64,000 nt of DNA from Halocafeteria seosinensis (Eukaryota > Sar > Bigyra > Bicosoecida), in contig LVLI01000121.1 of assembly GCA_001687465.1 (NCBI GenBank), positions 1 to 64,000 on the forward strand. The letters run 5' to 3'. Below the pieces are notes generated by a model, which saw nothing but the letters and a program-made list of their open reading frames with translations, made no database searches and was not told the origin of the DNA. The position numbers and the translations under genes were made by a program. Of this stretch, positions 44,624 through 56,780 are shown in pieces (position 1 is the first letter of the stretch; every line of letters begins with the position of its first letter).

Positions 44624-46452
44624 TCAATGTGCACTTGCCATCCGCACACGCACTGTAGACGAGCCACCATTACGATAAACATGCATACCGGGAGCAACTT
44701 TACGCGACCGAGGGTGCCTACCCTTCATGGTTTGATAATATTCCACCAGCAAACTTTTGATTGAAGAGTGTGTTAGAAATAGGGAAACTAAGCAGATCGC
44801 ACATGCCACCATAAACCACGCAAATGCCTGGTTAACCTGGTACCCTTCCTTTGACCTCGCCTTGGTAGCTGTCGCATACTCGAAAGAAATCACGACAATC
44901 GTCAATCCTAGCGCAATAGAGAAAACTCCAAAAACTATGGCAAAAGCCGTTACTCGCGGGTTAATACATAACTTCCTACATTTACGACGCAAAGCATTCA
45001 AATTACCAGAAAAACCGGACGTATGCCTTTCCGTTTGGCGTGGTATGTCACTCATCCTCCCATGATGAATAGCGAGTTCCGAGGAGAATCCTTTTGTGTA
45101 ACTGTTGCTGGTCGTGCCGCTCGCGCTCATGGCTTTGTCGAATCCTGCTTGTTTTCGGATCTCTTCACCATCACGACGCACTTTGTTATACTGCCGCTGA
45201 CAGGAAGAACCTGTAGTGGCGGCGGATTGGCGCCGTGGCAGGGTGTCCTGTACAAATGAACGGTTACCGCACTCCGTGCCATAGCTGGGCTGGACCCTAA
45301 GTTCACTAGCCGTACCAAAATGATGCGGGGGTGCCGAGTTATGCCGCACAGCACCCGCAGACTGGATACATGTACTCTGTGTTGCCTTACCTTGTGGCGA
45401 GCCTGTAAATATAAAAGTAGGAGGGGAGGCCTGGTTCAAGGCAGGACTTTCGCCGGAAATAGGAGAATCTTGGGCAAAATAATCAAAGCTTTTGGAGCGC
45501 CCTTGACGATTGCCGACATTATAATTTTTCTGATCCACCGTGTCGAGCCACACCTTGGAGCATTCCTGCTGTTGTTCACCAGCAAAGGTGACCGAAGAGC
45601 GGTCGGTCGTGAAGTTCCCACTGTTTGATGTCTCAGCTGGTTGCTGGTTTTGGGGGGACACTTTATTCCCACTAGAAGTGTTCTTTTCGTGAAGAGACCT
45701 GCTTGAGCCGCCACCGAATGAATTCCAGAACAGTTTCTTTGTACGGAACGTTACACCAATGGTAAAACCGATAGTGACTGTACCGGTCACGAGTAAGGGA
45801 ATGCCCAACAAGCCAGCACGAAGAGGGAGTGGATCACCAGGTAAACAAACCGTACCAGCTGGTATCGGCTCAAAGAAGGCACTTGGGATGGCAAGTCCCC
45901 CTGCAATACAAGGCGCCAATACTCGAATATGGTTGTAGTTCCGCTGCATTGCTATCCGCGGAACAAATTTATCCCTGTTCGCTTGGCGATAAGTCATATA
46001 CATAATACCTAAAACCCAAAGCGCTACGTAAAGTTGGCCAAATACAGCCATCACAGACTGCATGTCATAGCAACAGCAGAAAGATTATAACATCGATTTG
46101 TTTCAGTAGACAACGGCAAGGTAAAACTCACTTGTGCTTGACACAAGGGGCTTCCTTCCTCGAGAGAGAACTCTTCTCCAGTCCCGAGGAGTACAGCCAC
46201 CTGACAAATGGTGCTTCCAAGGAATACATGGCGTAAGGAGTACCTGCGGTTTCAGTCGAAAAAGGGGTTATGCAAACGTTGCTTTCAGCCTTGGAGCACC
46301 AGTATCGAGACGTACCCTAACAACGATCGATTCTTTCGGTACTGCGTCCACGCAACCGTGAGGAAGAACGTGCAGCATGTAATGAGGCACGTGAGAACCA
46401 GAAGGGCTATCCGTTCGCCCTTGTCCTCTGGGAACGTGTCTTCCGCTTTCAT
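44624..46452 (-). CDS. Seven-transmembrane receptor, G-protein-coupled receptor-like
   Basis: Minus-strand exons 46452-46316, 46243-46132 and 46057-44624; introns 72 and 74 bp; 560 aa. Joining the exons gives seven hydrophobic helices: ALLVLTCLITCCTFFLTVAW (TM1), HVFLGSTICQVAVLLG (TM2), AVFGQLYVALWVLGIMYMTY (TM3), VLAPCIAGGLAIPSAFFEP (TM4), LLGIPLLVTGTVTIGFTIG (TM5), AFAIVFGVFSIALGLTIVVI (TM6) and FAWFMVACAICLVSLFL (TM7). A Cys just before TM3 (SPLCQAQ) and another between TM4 and TM5 (TVCLPGD) could form the usual disulfide. The third cytosolic loop is very long, about 240 residues, Ser/Gln/Asn-rich. Overall layout resembles the cAMP-receptor-like/secretin-like receptors common in protists, but no ligand can be assigned. 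The C-terminal tail is short and basic. The gene is convergent with the polyproline gene, stops 170 bp apart. Confidence 0.8.
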
Positions 46453-47285
46453 GACTCGCGTCCCTTCGTGAATTCCTGGCCAACCCCGGGCAGAAAAGAA
46501 AGAGTGCAACACTCAGCGAAGTTGCACCTCCATTGGGAACCTGTTTGGTAGCAGTATTAGCGATGAAATCCTCCCAAAACTTTTGCCCTGAATGCCCTCA
46601 ATCTCTCACGTCCGACGCGCCGTCGCCGCTTCCTTAAACGACCTCTATTGCGTTATTCACGGCCCTTATGGACTTACAGCAAGCTGCTTCGATTGTGAAC
46701 CACCATTGGCACTGTATCAGGGTAGTTTTTACTAGGTAAAAGACGCCTAAATGGCCTGTATGGACGCGAAATACGCTCCGTCCTCCGTAGGCAAAATTTC
46801 ACAAACACGGCTATTTTGGCCGATTTAAGGATTCTCCATCACGCTTGATAGCATGATTTATTTATTTCGTATATCCTGTATCTCACAAGACCATCATACT
46901 GTATTCATATTGCATAATGCAGGTAAAAGAGACTTGAGTCAACGTCCGGGGTCAACTTCATAGGGGAAGTTAAGGGGGGCCCGGAATCCGGGCTGCAGCC
47001 GGGCGGGGAGCGACGACTCAGCGTAGATCATTGAAGTCTTCAATGCAACGGGTTACAAACGTGTGTGGGCTTCTCAATGGGATAACGCTGCCTAATGTAT
47101 TCTCTTGAAGCGATATTGAACATTGTAGCTTGTAACAGGGTGAGTCAAAGTGGATACCGTTAAACGGTAGAAATGCAGACGGAACAGTGTAAAATAGTTC
47201 CGTTACACATAAGAACTCTTCTGTATGTAACGTATCTGGGTTTATTGGCTCGTTGATACCATTAGGGGTATACACTGAGAAGCAT
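46453..47285. other. 833-bp gap with a G/C-rich palindromic element
   Basis: It contains the promoter of the 7TM receptor, the 3' end of the LRR gene and a G/C-rich palindromic cluster at 46978-47004. Short frames here (for example 47018-47386 minus) are not convincing. No RNA gene was seen. Confidence 0.5.
46978..47004. repeat. G/C-rich palindromic element, copy 1
   Basis: The sequence gggcccggaatccgggctg followed by cagccgggc contains nested palindromes. The reverse complement of 46980-46995 matches 59159-59174 at 15 of 16 bases (cagcccggattccggg against cagcccggatgccggg). Both lie in intergenic DNA, which suggests a small dispersed element or a shared regulatory hairpin. Confidence 0.5.
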
Positions 47286-50200
47286 TTATGTCGACATATT
47301 GTGTAGGATGGACTGCACGGCTTTACGGATATCGGCCAACGATTCCATGTGCTCCTCAATGTTGCTACTTCGTTCTTCAGAGTCATTGTCTTCTTTGATG
47401 GCAGGTGAACTTTTCGTTTTCGGCGTAATGGCGGAAGATGTGCTCGCAGTGTCTACCCGAGAGTTTGTTTGAGGTGACCGTCTTCCGCGTGTTGGAGCCG
47501 TCCTTGTTCGAGAATTCTGCTGCTGCCCATCTAAGGGAACTGCTTTTCCGATCCAGTCCTTAAGTTCTACAGGGAGATCGTCTTCGCTTATAGGCGCAGC
47601 GTTAACATTGGAACCTTGTCTCAACTTGAAGTAATACCCGAACTGCTTTCCCCATACTTGCAACCCACGTGAAGGGAGAGTGAACGAGCACGCCAGGTCA
47701 CTACTTAGTTGAAAAACTAGAACCTCTTCAGAGTTACAGGTCTCAGGAGTACTCCACTCACGAGACACGTTTCCATCTTGATCGAAATGACGGATGCTTC
47801 CGTCCTTGTAGCATATCAATTTTAGGTGCCCTTGAGAGTTCTGGATTGAACCTTCTCCGAGGGGATTCATATTAACGCAACACACTCGCTCCTTTGAGTA
47901 ACGCTTGGTCGTGTACGCATGAATGCTATATAGCTGTAAAGTATCGGGGGAGCTCGTCTCGGCATCGTCGTTTGCCAGTCTTTGTGCGACTGATACCATA
48001 TCGTCCTGGCGTTTCAACCAGCGTTGGAACGACTCGGTAGACTCGTCTATGTCTACAGTTATGCTGACCCGGCCACCATCCCCAAGCATCTTGGCAGTGC
48101 CGTTTGCGAACACTTTGACGAAGGGGATACCAGCTCTTGAGGAGTTTGACGATCGGCTTCTCATCGAAGCATCGCTCTTGCTCTTTAGTTTCCGCAAAGT
48201 TTCTTCCACATCATCAGTAACAGCACCTATACTGGTGGTACTCTGGGTGTCTGTCGCTGTCGAGGTTGAAAATGATTCTAGTGACCCATTTGAGAACGCA
48301 TGGAACACAACTTTGTAGTCATCGGAGTCACTAGCACAATGCTCCAAACCTGGAATTGCAAGGTCTGTCTCCAAGAAACGGCCAAACTCTTCCGCATCCT
48401 CTCTCCTCGTCGACCTCGAGTCTCCTCTAGCGGTATGGCTGCTCCTTGATGCCGCCCGTGAGTTCTTTGACACAGCGCGACCTATTCCACTGGAGCTTCC
48501 AAATTTCTTAGGGAACCCAATAGGGATATTCGCCTGCTTGCCTTCAAATGGAAGTTGGGACACAGCACCAAGAATTTCGCTCTCTTTATGGGAATTATCT
48601 TGTTCACCCGCGACCGTGTCTTCTGCGACATTTGTATCATTAGATAAATCTTCCACCGTGTAGGTTATCCCATCCATTTTGTAGGTGTAGACACCCTCTT
48701 CATGCGGACCCGCTGACTCCTTCTTCCTGTCATATGGAGATGTCTCGTTTATGGGACCTCGAGAAGTATCAGTCTCCTTTCGCCGCTTCGGTTCATTCGC
48801 TATCAAAGTCCCTGCGCGACTCGTCTGACGTTTGAAATCTGTGGCAGGTCCGTTTTTGTTCCGCCAGCCACTATTCAGCTGTATACCACGAATTCATCGA
48901 TAGAAAGCGTTGCATTCTCTGCAGAAGCTTGATGCAACTAACTTACCTTTCCAATGAGTTGTCTTCCTTCTTTTCCATTCTTGAACTCTGTCGCAGACTG
49001 CCTTAAACTTGCTGTTATTTTTTCGACCATGGGTGTTCCATCACTCTGCTCAAATGCACACATTACCTTAGCCGATGCGGATAAGGAAGCTACCAGTAGA
49101 AGGCGCATTGTTTGCTCAGAGAGATTTAATGCACTTTCGTCATCTTTATTGGGAAGAGCAACATTACTAATCAAAGATCCTAGCCGCGAGGTAAAGGCAG
49201 ATGAGCTAGAAGACGGGGTGAAGACCGGTTTTTTCGAGGAACACAATCCCGGGTTCCCTACTAACGTCACCTTTTCAAGAGTATGAAGACGTTGAAGAGC
49301 TTCTGTTATCTCCTGGAGACTAGCAATGTTATTCCATGACACATGTAGTTCTTGCAAGCTTTGAGCACAACTGCTAGTCAAATATAAAATAGTTCGCCCG
49401 GCAAAAAAACATAGTAAGTAGATCGTGTTCAGCTTACTTCTGCAACTGATTTTCGATGGCATAAATTCGGTTGTAATTCAAGTTCAAGACTTTCAAATTG
49501 TGCACGTCACTGAAAGTGCTTGTTTTCTCACACCAGTCGTCATTGGTCGGGATCGTCGCCAGACACTTCTCGTCAATCATTTTCATTGTATTGATTCTGT
49601 TATGTGACAAATTCAAAAAGTTTAGCTCATGGTTCTTCGTAATATCTGGAATTCTTCGTAGGCGATTGTGCTGCAGGCATTGCAGGAGAGTGGAATAGCA
49701 TCAGTCCTCCCCAGAAATGTCAAGGTACTCACACATGCCACTAATGCTCTTAACTTTGGAGCCGCACTCAGTCCACTTAGAAAATCAATTCTCTGCAGCA
49801 AATTACTAGAGAGAAGAGTTCCGCGCATCTTCACGAGACTCCTCTGCCAGGAAGTAATTACTTACCGTATTGGAAATGTTAATTTCCTCCAAGTGTTCAT
49901 ACCCGACGGGATCAATGCAAAAAGCTCTCAGCTTCTGTTCTTTCAGAATAGTACCGGCAACTGTACCTCCAAGAGTATCTCGCTGTTTCGAGATCTCCGT
50001 ATGGGAGAACTCTTGCTCATCATTATCATTATCATGTTCACTTGCTTCGCCGTGGTCAACTTCTGAAGCCGAAGCACTCCCATGGCCATTTTCATCCGGG
50101 GCAGTTCTGCCTTCAGGGGCAGAATCCTCTTCATATGGCGCCTGGCGTTCCTCCGCTGGGGCGTCGATAGGCTCATTAGCATCGTAATAATCATCATAAA

Positions 50201-50618
50201 CCTCCGTTGACGTATTTGCAGCCGTTATGGGGCTCGGTTGCTCCCTTGTTTCGTCCTTTTCAGGGCGAAAATACGGCAGCGGTTGCGTTCGCTCCTTGGC
50301 AGTGACATGCACCGAGTAGGAGGAGTGGGTATCACCGAATGTTTCGCCTCCGTTGCCCTGTATAAAGCCATTGTCTTCCTTCTCCTCCTCCGTGTGAAGT
50401 TGGGGAACGTTGATCGGTGAGTACCTCTGCTCCATTATCCCACGTTCACTGTCGTCTCCCCTATCGACTCCATTATCGATCTCTTTTATTTTGTGACCAA
50501 AGGTACTTGCAAAACGAATGCTCAATGGCCGTATAAAACACTGGGGAGCATTCCCCGAATGCGCAACTTCAACTTCAACTTTGTCCATTATCACGTCTAT
50601 TTGATCTTGCATGCGCAT
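47286..50618 (-). CDS. Leucine-rich-repeat protein with long unrecognised C-terminal region
   Basis: Minus-strand exons 50618-49866, 49792-49733, 49670-49438, 49370-48947 and 48878-47286; introns 62-73 bp; 1,020 aa. The N-terminal 250 residues are acidic and disordered, ending with the first repeat (EEINISN). Leucine-rich repeats of the SDS22/ciliary type follow over residues about 245-430: SGLSAAPKLRALVACHNRL, HELNFLNLSHNRI, HNLKVLNLNYNRI, LQELHVSWNNIASL, HTLEKVTLVGNPGL. The remaining 590 residues include two similar stretches with FSNGSLESF and FANGTAKML, and a block reading HLKLICYKDGSIRHFDQDGN followed by SRGLQVWGKQFGYYFKL, all of beta-strand character and perhaps a G-box or polo-box-like fold. 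I cannot assign it. SDS22-type LRR proteins with such tails are often ciliary or centrosomal; this is only a guess. Divergent from the WD40 gene. Confidence 0.8.
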
Positions 50619-50968
50619 CTGAAGCTGTATATGTCCTCATATCTTAAAATCCATAGTGGTCATGGATAGGTAGAGGTGTAGGTCGTGTTCGAAAGAGTGG
50701 AAAATTCAGCGACAGACTTGGGCGAGCCGAAGTTGCGACCTAGTCGACCCCGGTCATAAACCAAGCTATACGCACTATTTCAAGTGTGTTGTTTCACATT
50801 CCGTGGCTCATATCGCATCTTATTATCTCTTTGCATGCATGTTCGCTCCGATCGAATGGGAATGGAAAGTCTGTAATGGTGAATACGGGAGGTCGCCACT
50901 TCTTTAACGTCTGCGGCTCGTGCTGGCCCTAATTCTTCGGTATCCATCCACTAGAAAGTGCCTTCGAG
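50619..50968. other. 350-bp divergent promoter region
   Basis: It separates the ATGs of the LRR gene (minus) and the WD40 gene (plus). No open frame or element is recognisable; both promoters must lie here. Confidence 0.5.
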
Positions 50969-53900
50969 ATGTCGAGCCCTCTCAATTCGTCTTCTTCAAA
51001 TGACCCACCCCAGCAGCAGCAGGCAGAACAAGGGGAAAAGGTGAAACCGGAAAGAAGTCCCAGCGCGTCGGCTGCGACGACCCCCGGGTTGTCAGCAACG
51101 CAGACAAAGAATGGGAAGAACCAAACGAGTGGGTCCAAGGGACCTCGAAATGATGGTACAGGATCATCCAAAGAAGATGAATTTGCGGCCATGGACGGGG
51201 GGACCCAAATCACTTTTTCGCAAGTTAAGGCATTTTCCAGTCCGTTACCGGTGCGGCATACGTACCATCAGATGCAAAAGCAGCGCTCGTCGCTTGCTCA
51301 GAATGCTGAGAATGAAAAGAAAGAGAAGATTCCTGAACAGAGTGAAGTTGTTTTCACTTGCCATTGTGCCGACACAGGTAAGAAGAATGCCATGTTCGAC
51401 AGTGACACACACTCTATGCACAAACGCTTTGAGAATGCAGGGTCTCGTCGGAGAGTTAAACTGTATAGGCAACGGATTGAAGGATCCACAGAGTACCAAG
51501 AACGAGCAAAAAAGATAGAACAGTCTCAGGACGTCAATGGGTTCTGGGGTTCTTGTTATGCTGGGTTCCAGGAAGAAATTCAACGTGACCTCAACGGTAG
51601 GCGACACAGAACGGAAGCCGAAACTGAGAGCGGTGCCAAGAGCTCTAGGGCAAAGCCGAGCACTGAAAGCACTACTACAATGCTTACATACGGTCACTAT
51701 TTTGGTGGGAGATCAGATGGTGCCATAATCGGTTGGCTTCTTTCCCGTCGGATGGGGCAGTATGCATACCATGAACGGACAATAGGCTGGCATGCAGGGA
51801 AGGTGACGTCCATGGCGTTTCTCGAATTTTGCGAAGGTATGTAGAATATTCTACTGGCATAGTTTACTTGATCTTATGAACCAATTGCGATGCTAGCAGA
51901 CTACTTTGGGGGTTTGCTGTTTACTGGGTCCACCGACTCAAGAGTCCACATATGGGATCCGTGGGCGGAACACCCTCAGTCAATGCTTGTCCAAAGCCTT
52001 ACAATTCATATGGGTGCTATAACATCACTCGAACTGATGGGATTACAGCTAGTAAGCGCTAGCTTTGATGGCACTTGCGTTGTCTGGAATCCAAACTTTC
52101 AGAAGGAGTGCTCGCGACCCTACTATCTGCATTACGAACCGATTCAACGTATCCGTTTACCACAAGATGCCTGGGCATGCGGTGCTTCTTTGGTCAATAT
52201 CCATTTGGGAAGAAGTTTAGTGATAGGGGATAGCCTCGGACGGGTGCACGTGTACATTAATAATGCGGACACCAACTCCCCACAGTCCAAGGACGGCAAA
52301 GAAATCAAAGGTGGTGCAGATGAGATGGAGACGCTTGGTGGGGACTACAAATTGTATCGTTCTTACACAGAGCTTCATAAATTGAGAATCACGTTTATGG
52401 CACACTTGGAAAACACAAGTCATATAGCAACCATTGCGACGGATCACACATGTAAAATAACGGATATAGTGTCCGGAAGAGTGCTGTGCACAGTGGTTCA
52501 TCCAGCATTTCGACCGGTCCTGCCTTCACTGATGGAATCCATGACCATGTCAAGGACTGCTGCACGCGTTGCTAGCGTTATTTCGAAAGCTGCAGATAGG
52601 ATGGTGGGCAAGAAAGCTAGCGATCCGACCAATGAAGAAGGAGCATCTTCCATACAAATTTCTCAGCTTGCAGATGAGCTGATTTCTGAAGATGCGGAAG
52701 CTGCCCTAGGTTCGTCCCGACTGGCAAAAACACTCTCTGATTGTATTTTTGTTTGTTGTGAATGGGATGAACACTACCAGCAGTTGTATCTTTCTGATAG
52801 GGCAGGCCGAATTTTCGCATGGAACATCTATGCCAATGTCTGCGTTATGCAGGCTGACCTGCAGCACCCGAAACAATGCCCGTTCGTCAACGTCCGGGGG
52901 AAAGAAGCTGAGAAGGAGAAGCGCAAACGAAAGGAGCTGGAAGAGCTGGAGAAGTCGATGCCAAAAGCGGGACATCTGCCGGTAGCGGACACTGGCGTTC
53001 TAGCGACGCAAGATGATATAGAGGAAGGTTCTTCCGAGGAGATAGAGTTCGAAAGCAAGGAGGCAGCAATACTGATGACAGATGTTGACGATATCCGCAG
53101 AAAATATTACAGGCGTGCAATTCGTGTTAAGAATGGGTATTTCACAGAGCATGATGCGGCGGTGATANCGCCGGTGAGTTCGCAATCGGGAAGGGAAGCT
53201 TCGCTGGGAAAGAATACTCCGAAAACTAACTCTGCAACCAAGCAGCGTTCGATAGCAAATGAGAAAAAGATGAAGTTGTTTACCCATTCTTTTGGGATAC
53301 GGCGAGAGGGGGAACTCATATATTTATCCATAACGTTGGGTCACTGCGTCTATGAACTAAGTGTTGACAGAACTTCGGTAACGGCTTGGAAGAAGCATCA
53401 CACGGGTGCCTTGCTGGGGCTTCATGTGGAGAGCCCTGAGTCCTGCATACAAAGTGTGGATAGAAAAGCAGGAAAGAGAATCATGCCCGGAATGTGCCGA
53501 TACCGGCACAGCGGCGCCGTTACAAAAAATGGTATTATGCTTTCTGCCTCTCGAGACAACAGTCTTGTTTGCTGGGATCTTTGGAACGTGGAACCGTTAT
53601 ATCGCTTAGTGGCCTTCCAGCATGGGAGCGCGGATGGCACTTCTTTTTCGGAAACTGCCAAATTGCAGAGTGAAGTTACCTCCCTATGCTATTTGCCTAA
53701 TCCGGAAATTTTGCTCACAGGACACAATGATGGAACACTATTGGTTTGGAAGAAAGATAGCAAGGAACAGGAGAAATATTACTATCACAGTGGAACCATA
53801 TCTAGCATTATGGCTCTCGAAAGCAGGGATGGTTCGTATCAAGTCATTAGCTCCGATCATTCTGGTATGTTATGCATATGGAAGCAAGAAGGTGAACGTC

Positions 53901-56144
53901 TTAGATTTGCGAAGAAAAAACATTTGATCAAAGACATAACCAACATGCCTCAAAAGATGCAAAAGTTGCTATACGGTACTCCGGAAGAATCTGAGCGTAA
54001 AACACAGGCCGAGGAAATGTTGTACACGTTGCATTTGTCTGGGTCTAATATCCCTCGAATCCGGACTATTCAAGCAGCGTTGTCGGCTACGAAGGGACGG
54101 CGGCATTCCCTCTTGGGCAGAAGACTTTCTGCACGTCTCTCCATACCATTAGAGGACAAGGGGGAAGAGAGGCGGCGGTCTCAAATCGAATCGGCTAGGG
54201 ATGAACTTCATCAAAGGGGTGTAGCCATAACCTGTATAGCTTTATTTCTTCCTGTGCGGGAAGGGTCGGATGATTTAGTCATTGTAGGTTGCGAAGATGG
54301 TATAGTAAGAATTTTCCTCGTGACCGATGTAGTTTTGGTGTCAATGCTGGATACGACCCTGGCAACGAGACCGGTAAGTTTTAGTTTCATTTGACTACCG
54401 AAGCTAGCTTGCTTTGCTTTCACCGCTCTGGAGGAATCGATGTCTGCAGCTTAATCGAGAACAAAACTCGCCTTCCCAAATCAGCCAAGTATGCTGCTGC
54501 AGGCAGACGGTATCAGCTATTACTGCCAACAACAGTCTATTCACTTGGGACATTACGGAACTAGCTAACCCTCATTCTCGCGAAAAACATTCGAAACGGT
54601 CTGCGAGTAGTTTACGCCGCGGATCGGAAGATCCTAGGTCTCCGAAAGCAAAGGCAAGTAGTACCCGCAGAAACACGATTATGGGAAGTGAAGGTGCTAA
54701 CACCGCAGCTGACGTCGAGCTCACTGACGAGAAGGTTCGTCCTCAAATATCCCCCCCTCTAGCGCCGTTGACTTTCCATACAACAGACGCCTGTAGGCGC
54801 CGGAAGAAGCTCTCTAATGTGGTCGTTAATGTTCTCACCTCGCTTCCCTTGCTAAATCCTCCTTGTATTGCTACTGCGGGAAGTGATGGATACATCCGCC
54901 TCTGGTCCGTCAGCGAACAGTATCGTGGGAAGACAACGTCCCCACATGAGCAAGTGTACTCCATATACCAACACGATATGCACGAATTACAATCAAACGC
55001 GAATTCGACCTCTTCAACCACTGAGGAAGACAATGTTCCTGTCTCTCACAGACTGTGCACCGAAGACGTGCTGGCTAGCCAGAATATTCACGACACTCTG
55101 GAACAGAAGCATGCAACCCGTGCTACAGCGCAGCAGTCGGTACACTTGTCCGCCCCGGTTGTTCAATTGCCGAACCATAGACATGAGCATTTGCCGGGCC
55201 TGGTTGATCTGAACTACCTAGTACAAGGAAGCAAAGAAACGTTCCACTCAATTGACAGGGAAATACTTAAGCAAAGCCAACGCGCTTCCGAAGAAGGACG
55301 GCCATCATCCGTGGGGCAAAAACCCCGCAATGGTTCCAACCAGATGTTAGACAAACAATACAAGGGAGAACTCGCGCGAGTAGTCTATGCGAATTCTGAG
55401 GCCGTGAGGAAGCAACGTCAACAGAGACAATTGCTAGCGTCACTTCCTGAGCTTTCGTACAAATCAGACTTCCAATCGAATTTTCCTACGACTCCTGCTG
55501 GCGCACATTCACTTTCTGCGTCACTTGCGGCGTGCGTTCGTCTCTCGCCACCCGAATCGATGATGAGTTCTCTTAGCAGTCGCGAGAGTCTAACCGATCC
55601 TAGCATTCAGCCAATACAATCACAGCCATGCAATTTTTGTAGTTTAGCCTACTTCCCGCGGGGTCATGCTATCGTCGCGGGGACATCAAGTGGCTATATG
55701 TGGCTCTTACCCCTTCCTTTGCGGTTCAAAGTATCTATTTCCTATCCGAAAGAGTCTACAGATAGTGGAATGCCTACTAGAGAGATATCGCGATTCCGGG
55801 TTCGTGATGAGAGCAAGAGGCTTGACGAGAGTACAACGGACCGCCTCCACGACGAGTCGACCAGTACGAGACTCTACAGTGTTGAGGAGCAAGAAGATAC
55901 AAAAGGGCAGTATGGTCCGCCTCCGCAGGAATATCAGGAGCTCCGGCAACTTGCCCAGATGAACGACTCACAATCCGACCGCTCAACTGCACGCAGGAAA
56001 AATGTTCTCGAACAGGTATTGAAGCCGCCTTCCCCTCGGCATAAAGACGAAATAGAGCGACAGACCAGAGAGTACAAAGACATTGATGCGGATGAACGAG
56101 CCCATAAGAGAATTCAGCTGACTGAATACATATACAAAAGCTGA
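50969..56144 (+). CDS. Giant WD40-repeat protein, 1,678 aa
   Basis: Exons 50969-51836, 51900-54373 and 54450-56144; introns 63 and 76 bp. The N-terminal 250 residues are disordered. WD40 blades then occur across most of the length: LLFTGSTDSRVHIWD, LVSASFDGTCVVWN, LYLSDRAGRIFAWN, IMLSASRDNSLVCWD, ILLTGHNDGTLLVWK, VISSDHSGMLCIWK, LVIVGCEDGIVRIF, SAITANNSLFTWD, IATAGSDGYIRLWS and AIVAGTSSGYMWLL. At least ten blades suggest two beta-propellers, with charged helical inserts between them and an unstructured, charged C-terminus (HKRIQLTEYIYKS). Large two-propeller WD40 proteins act as scaffolds, often in cilia; there is no motif here to decide. One base at 53168 is ambiguous (n), leaving one residue unknown but no frameshift. 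Chosen start gives the longest frame; an earlier exon is not excluded. Confidence 0.85.
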
Positions 56145-56780
56145 ATACCAAGGGTAGAGCGAACCCCCTACATGCCGCTAAAACGGTTGCCACACCAGAG
56201 CTGCTGACAGGCAACTTACTTGCGGAGGGTGCTTCGCACTCACTGCACCTAGATTCCCGACCGTAGAGTGTGCAATTTATGTTGGGTACTCGTACTGGCC
56301 ACAAGTGGCACGTCTGTGTGTCTGCGTCCTGGTTTTCCAAGAAAGACAATAAGCAACACACACTTCCGGTGATGGGGAGTGCGGACTCAGAGAACCCGTA
56401 CATTCCACCATCAAGTGAGTGCTGTAACACTGTCAATTGCTACCGGGGTAAGATAGACCGGGTGAGCAACCCAAGTACTGTATCGTCTCATTCAACTAAT
56501 GGACCGAATTGGTTACCGTTGCTTGCGCACATACCTTTCAGTACCACTAGAGTATCCATTTTTCTCAAAACTTACCTTACGCTTAGGTTTTCCGCTTCGC
56601 TCCTCGGAAGGCTCCGACGGAAGCCTTTGGAAGGCGCTTCAAGTTGAAGCGGATGCCCGACTCCTCCTGGGGACAGTGCGTAGAAAAAAGAACTTCTTTC
56701 CGATCGCATAAAAGTCGGAGGTTCCTAGGGTTTGTGCGCTTCTACCCAAACAAAGGTTTCGTCTTGCAAGAACAAGAAAA
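56145..56780. other. 636-bp gap, overlapping open frames, no supported gene
   Basis: Both strands stay open for more than 100 codons over much of this interval (56270-56647 plus; a minus frame from 56436 leftward), but neither frame matches a family and they contradict each other. It should contain the 3' end of the WD40 gene and the promoter of the phosphoesterase gene. Confidence 0.4.

Noticed and set aside
55777-56436. 219-codon minus-strand frame reading into the gap after the WD40 gene
   Set aside because: The right part reads plausibly, but it overlaps the end of the WD40 exon and no domain or splice pattern supports it.
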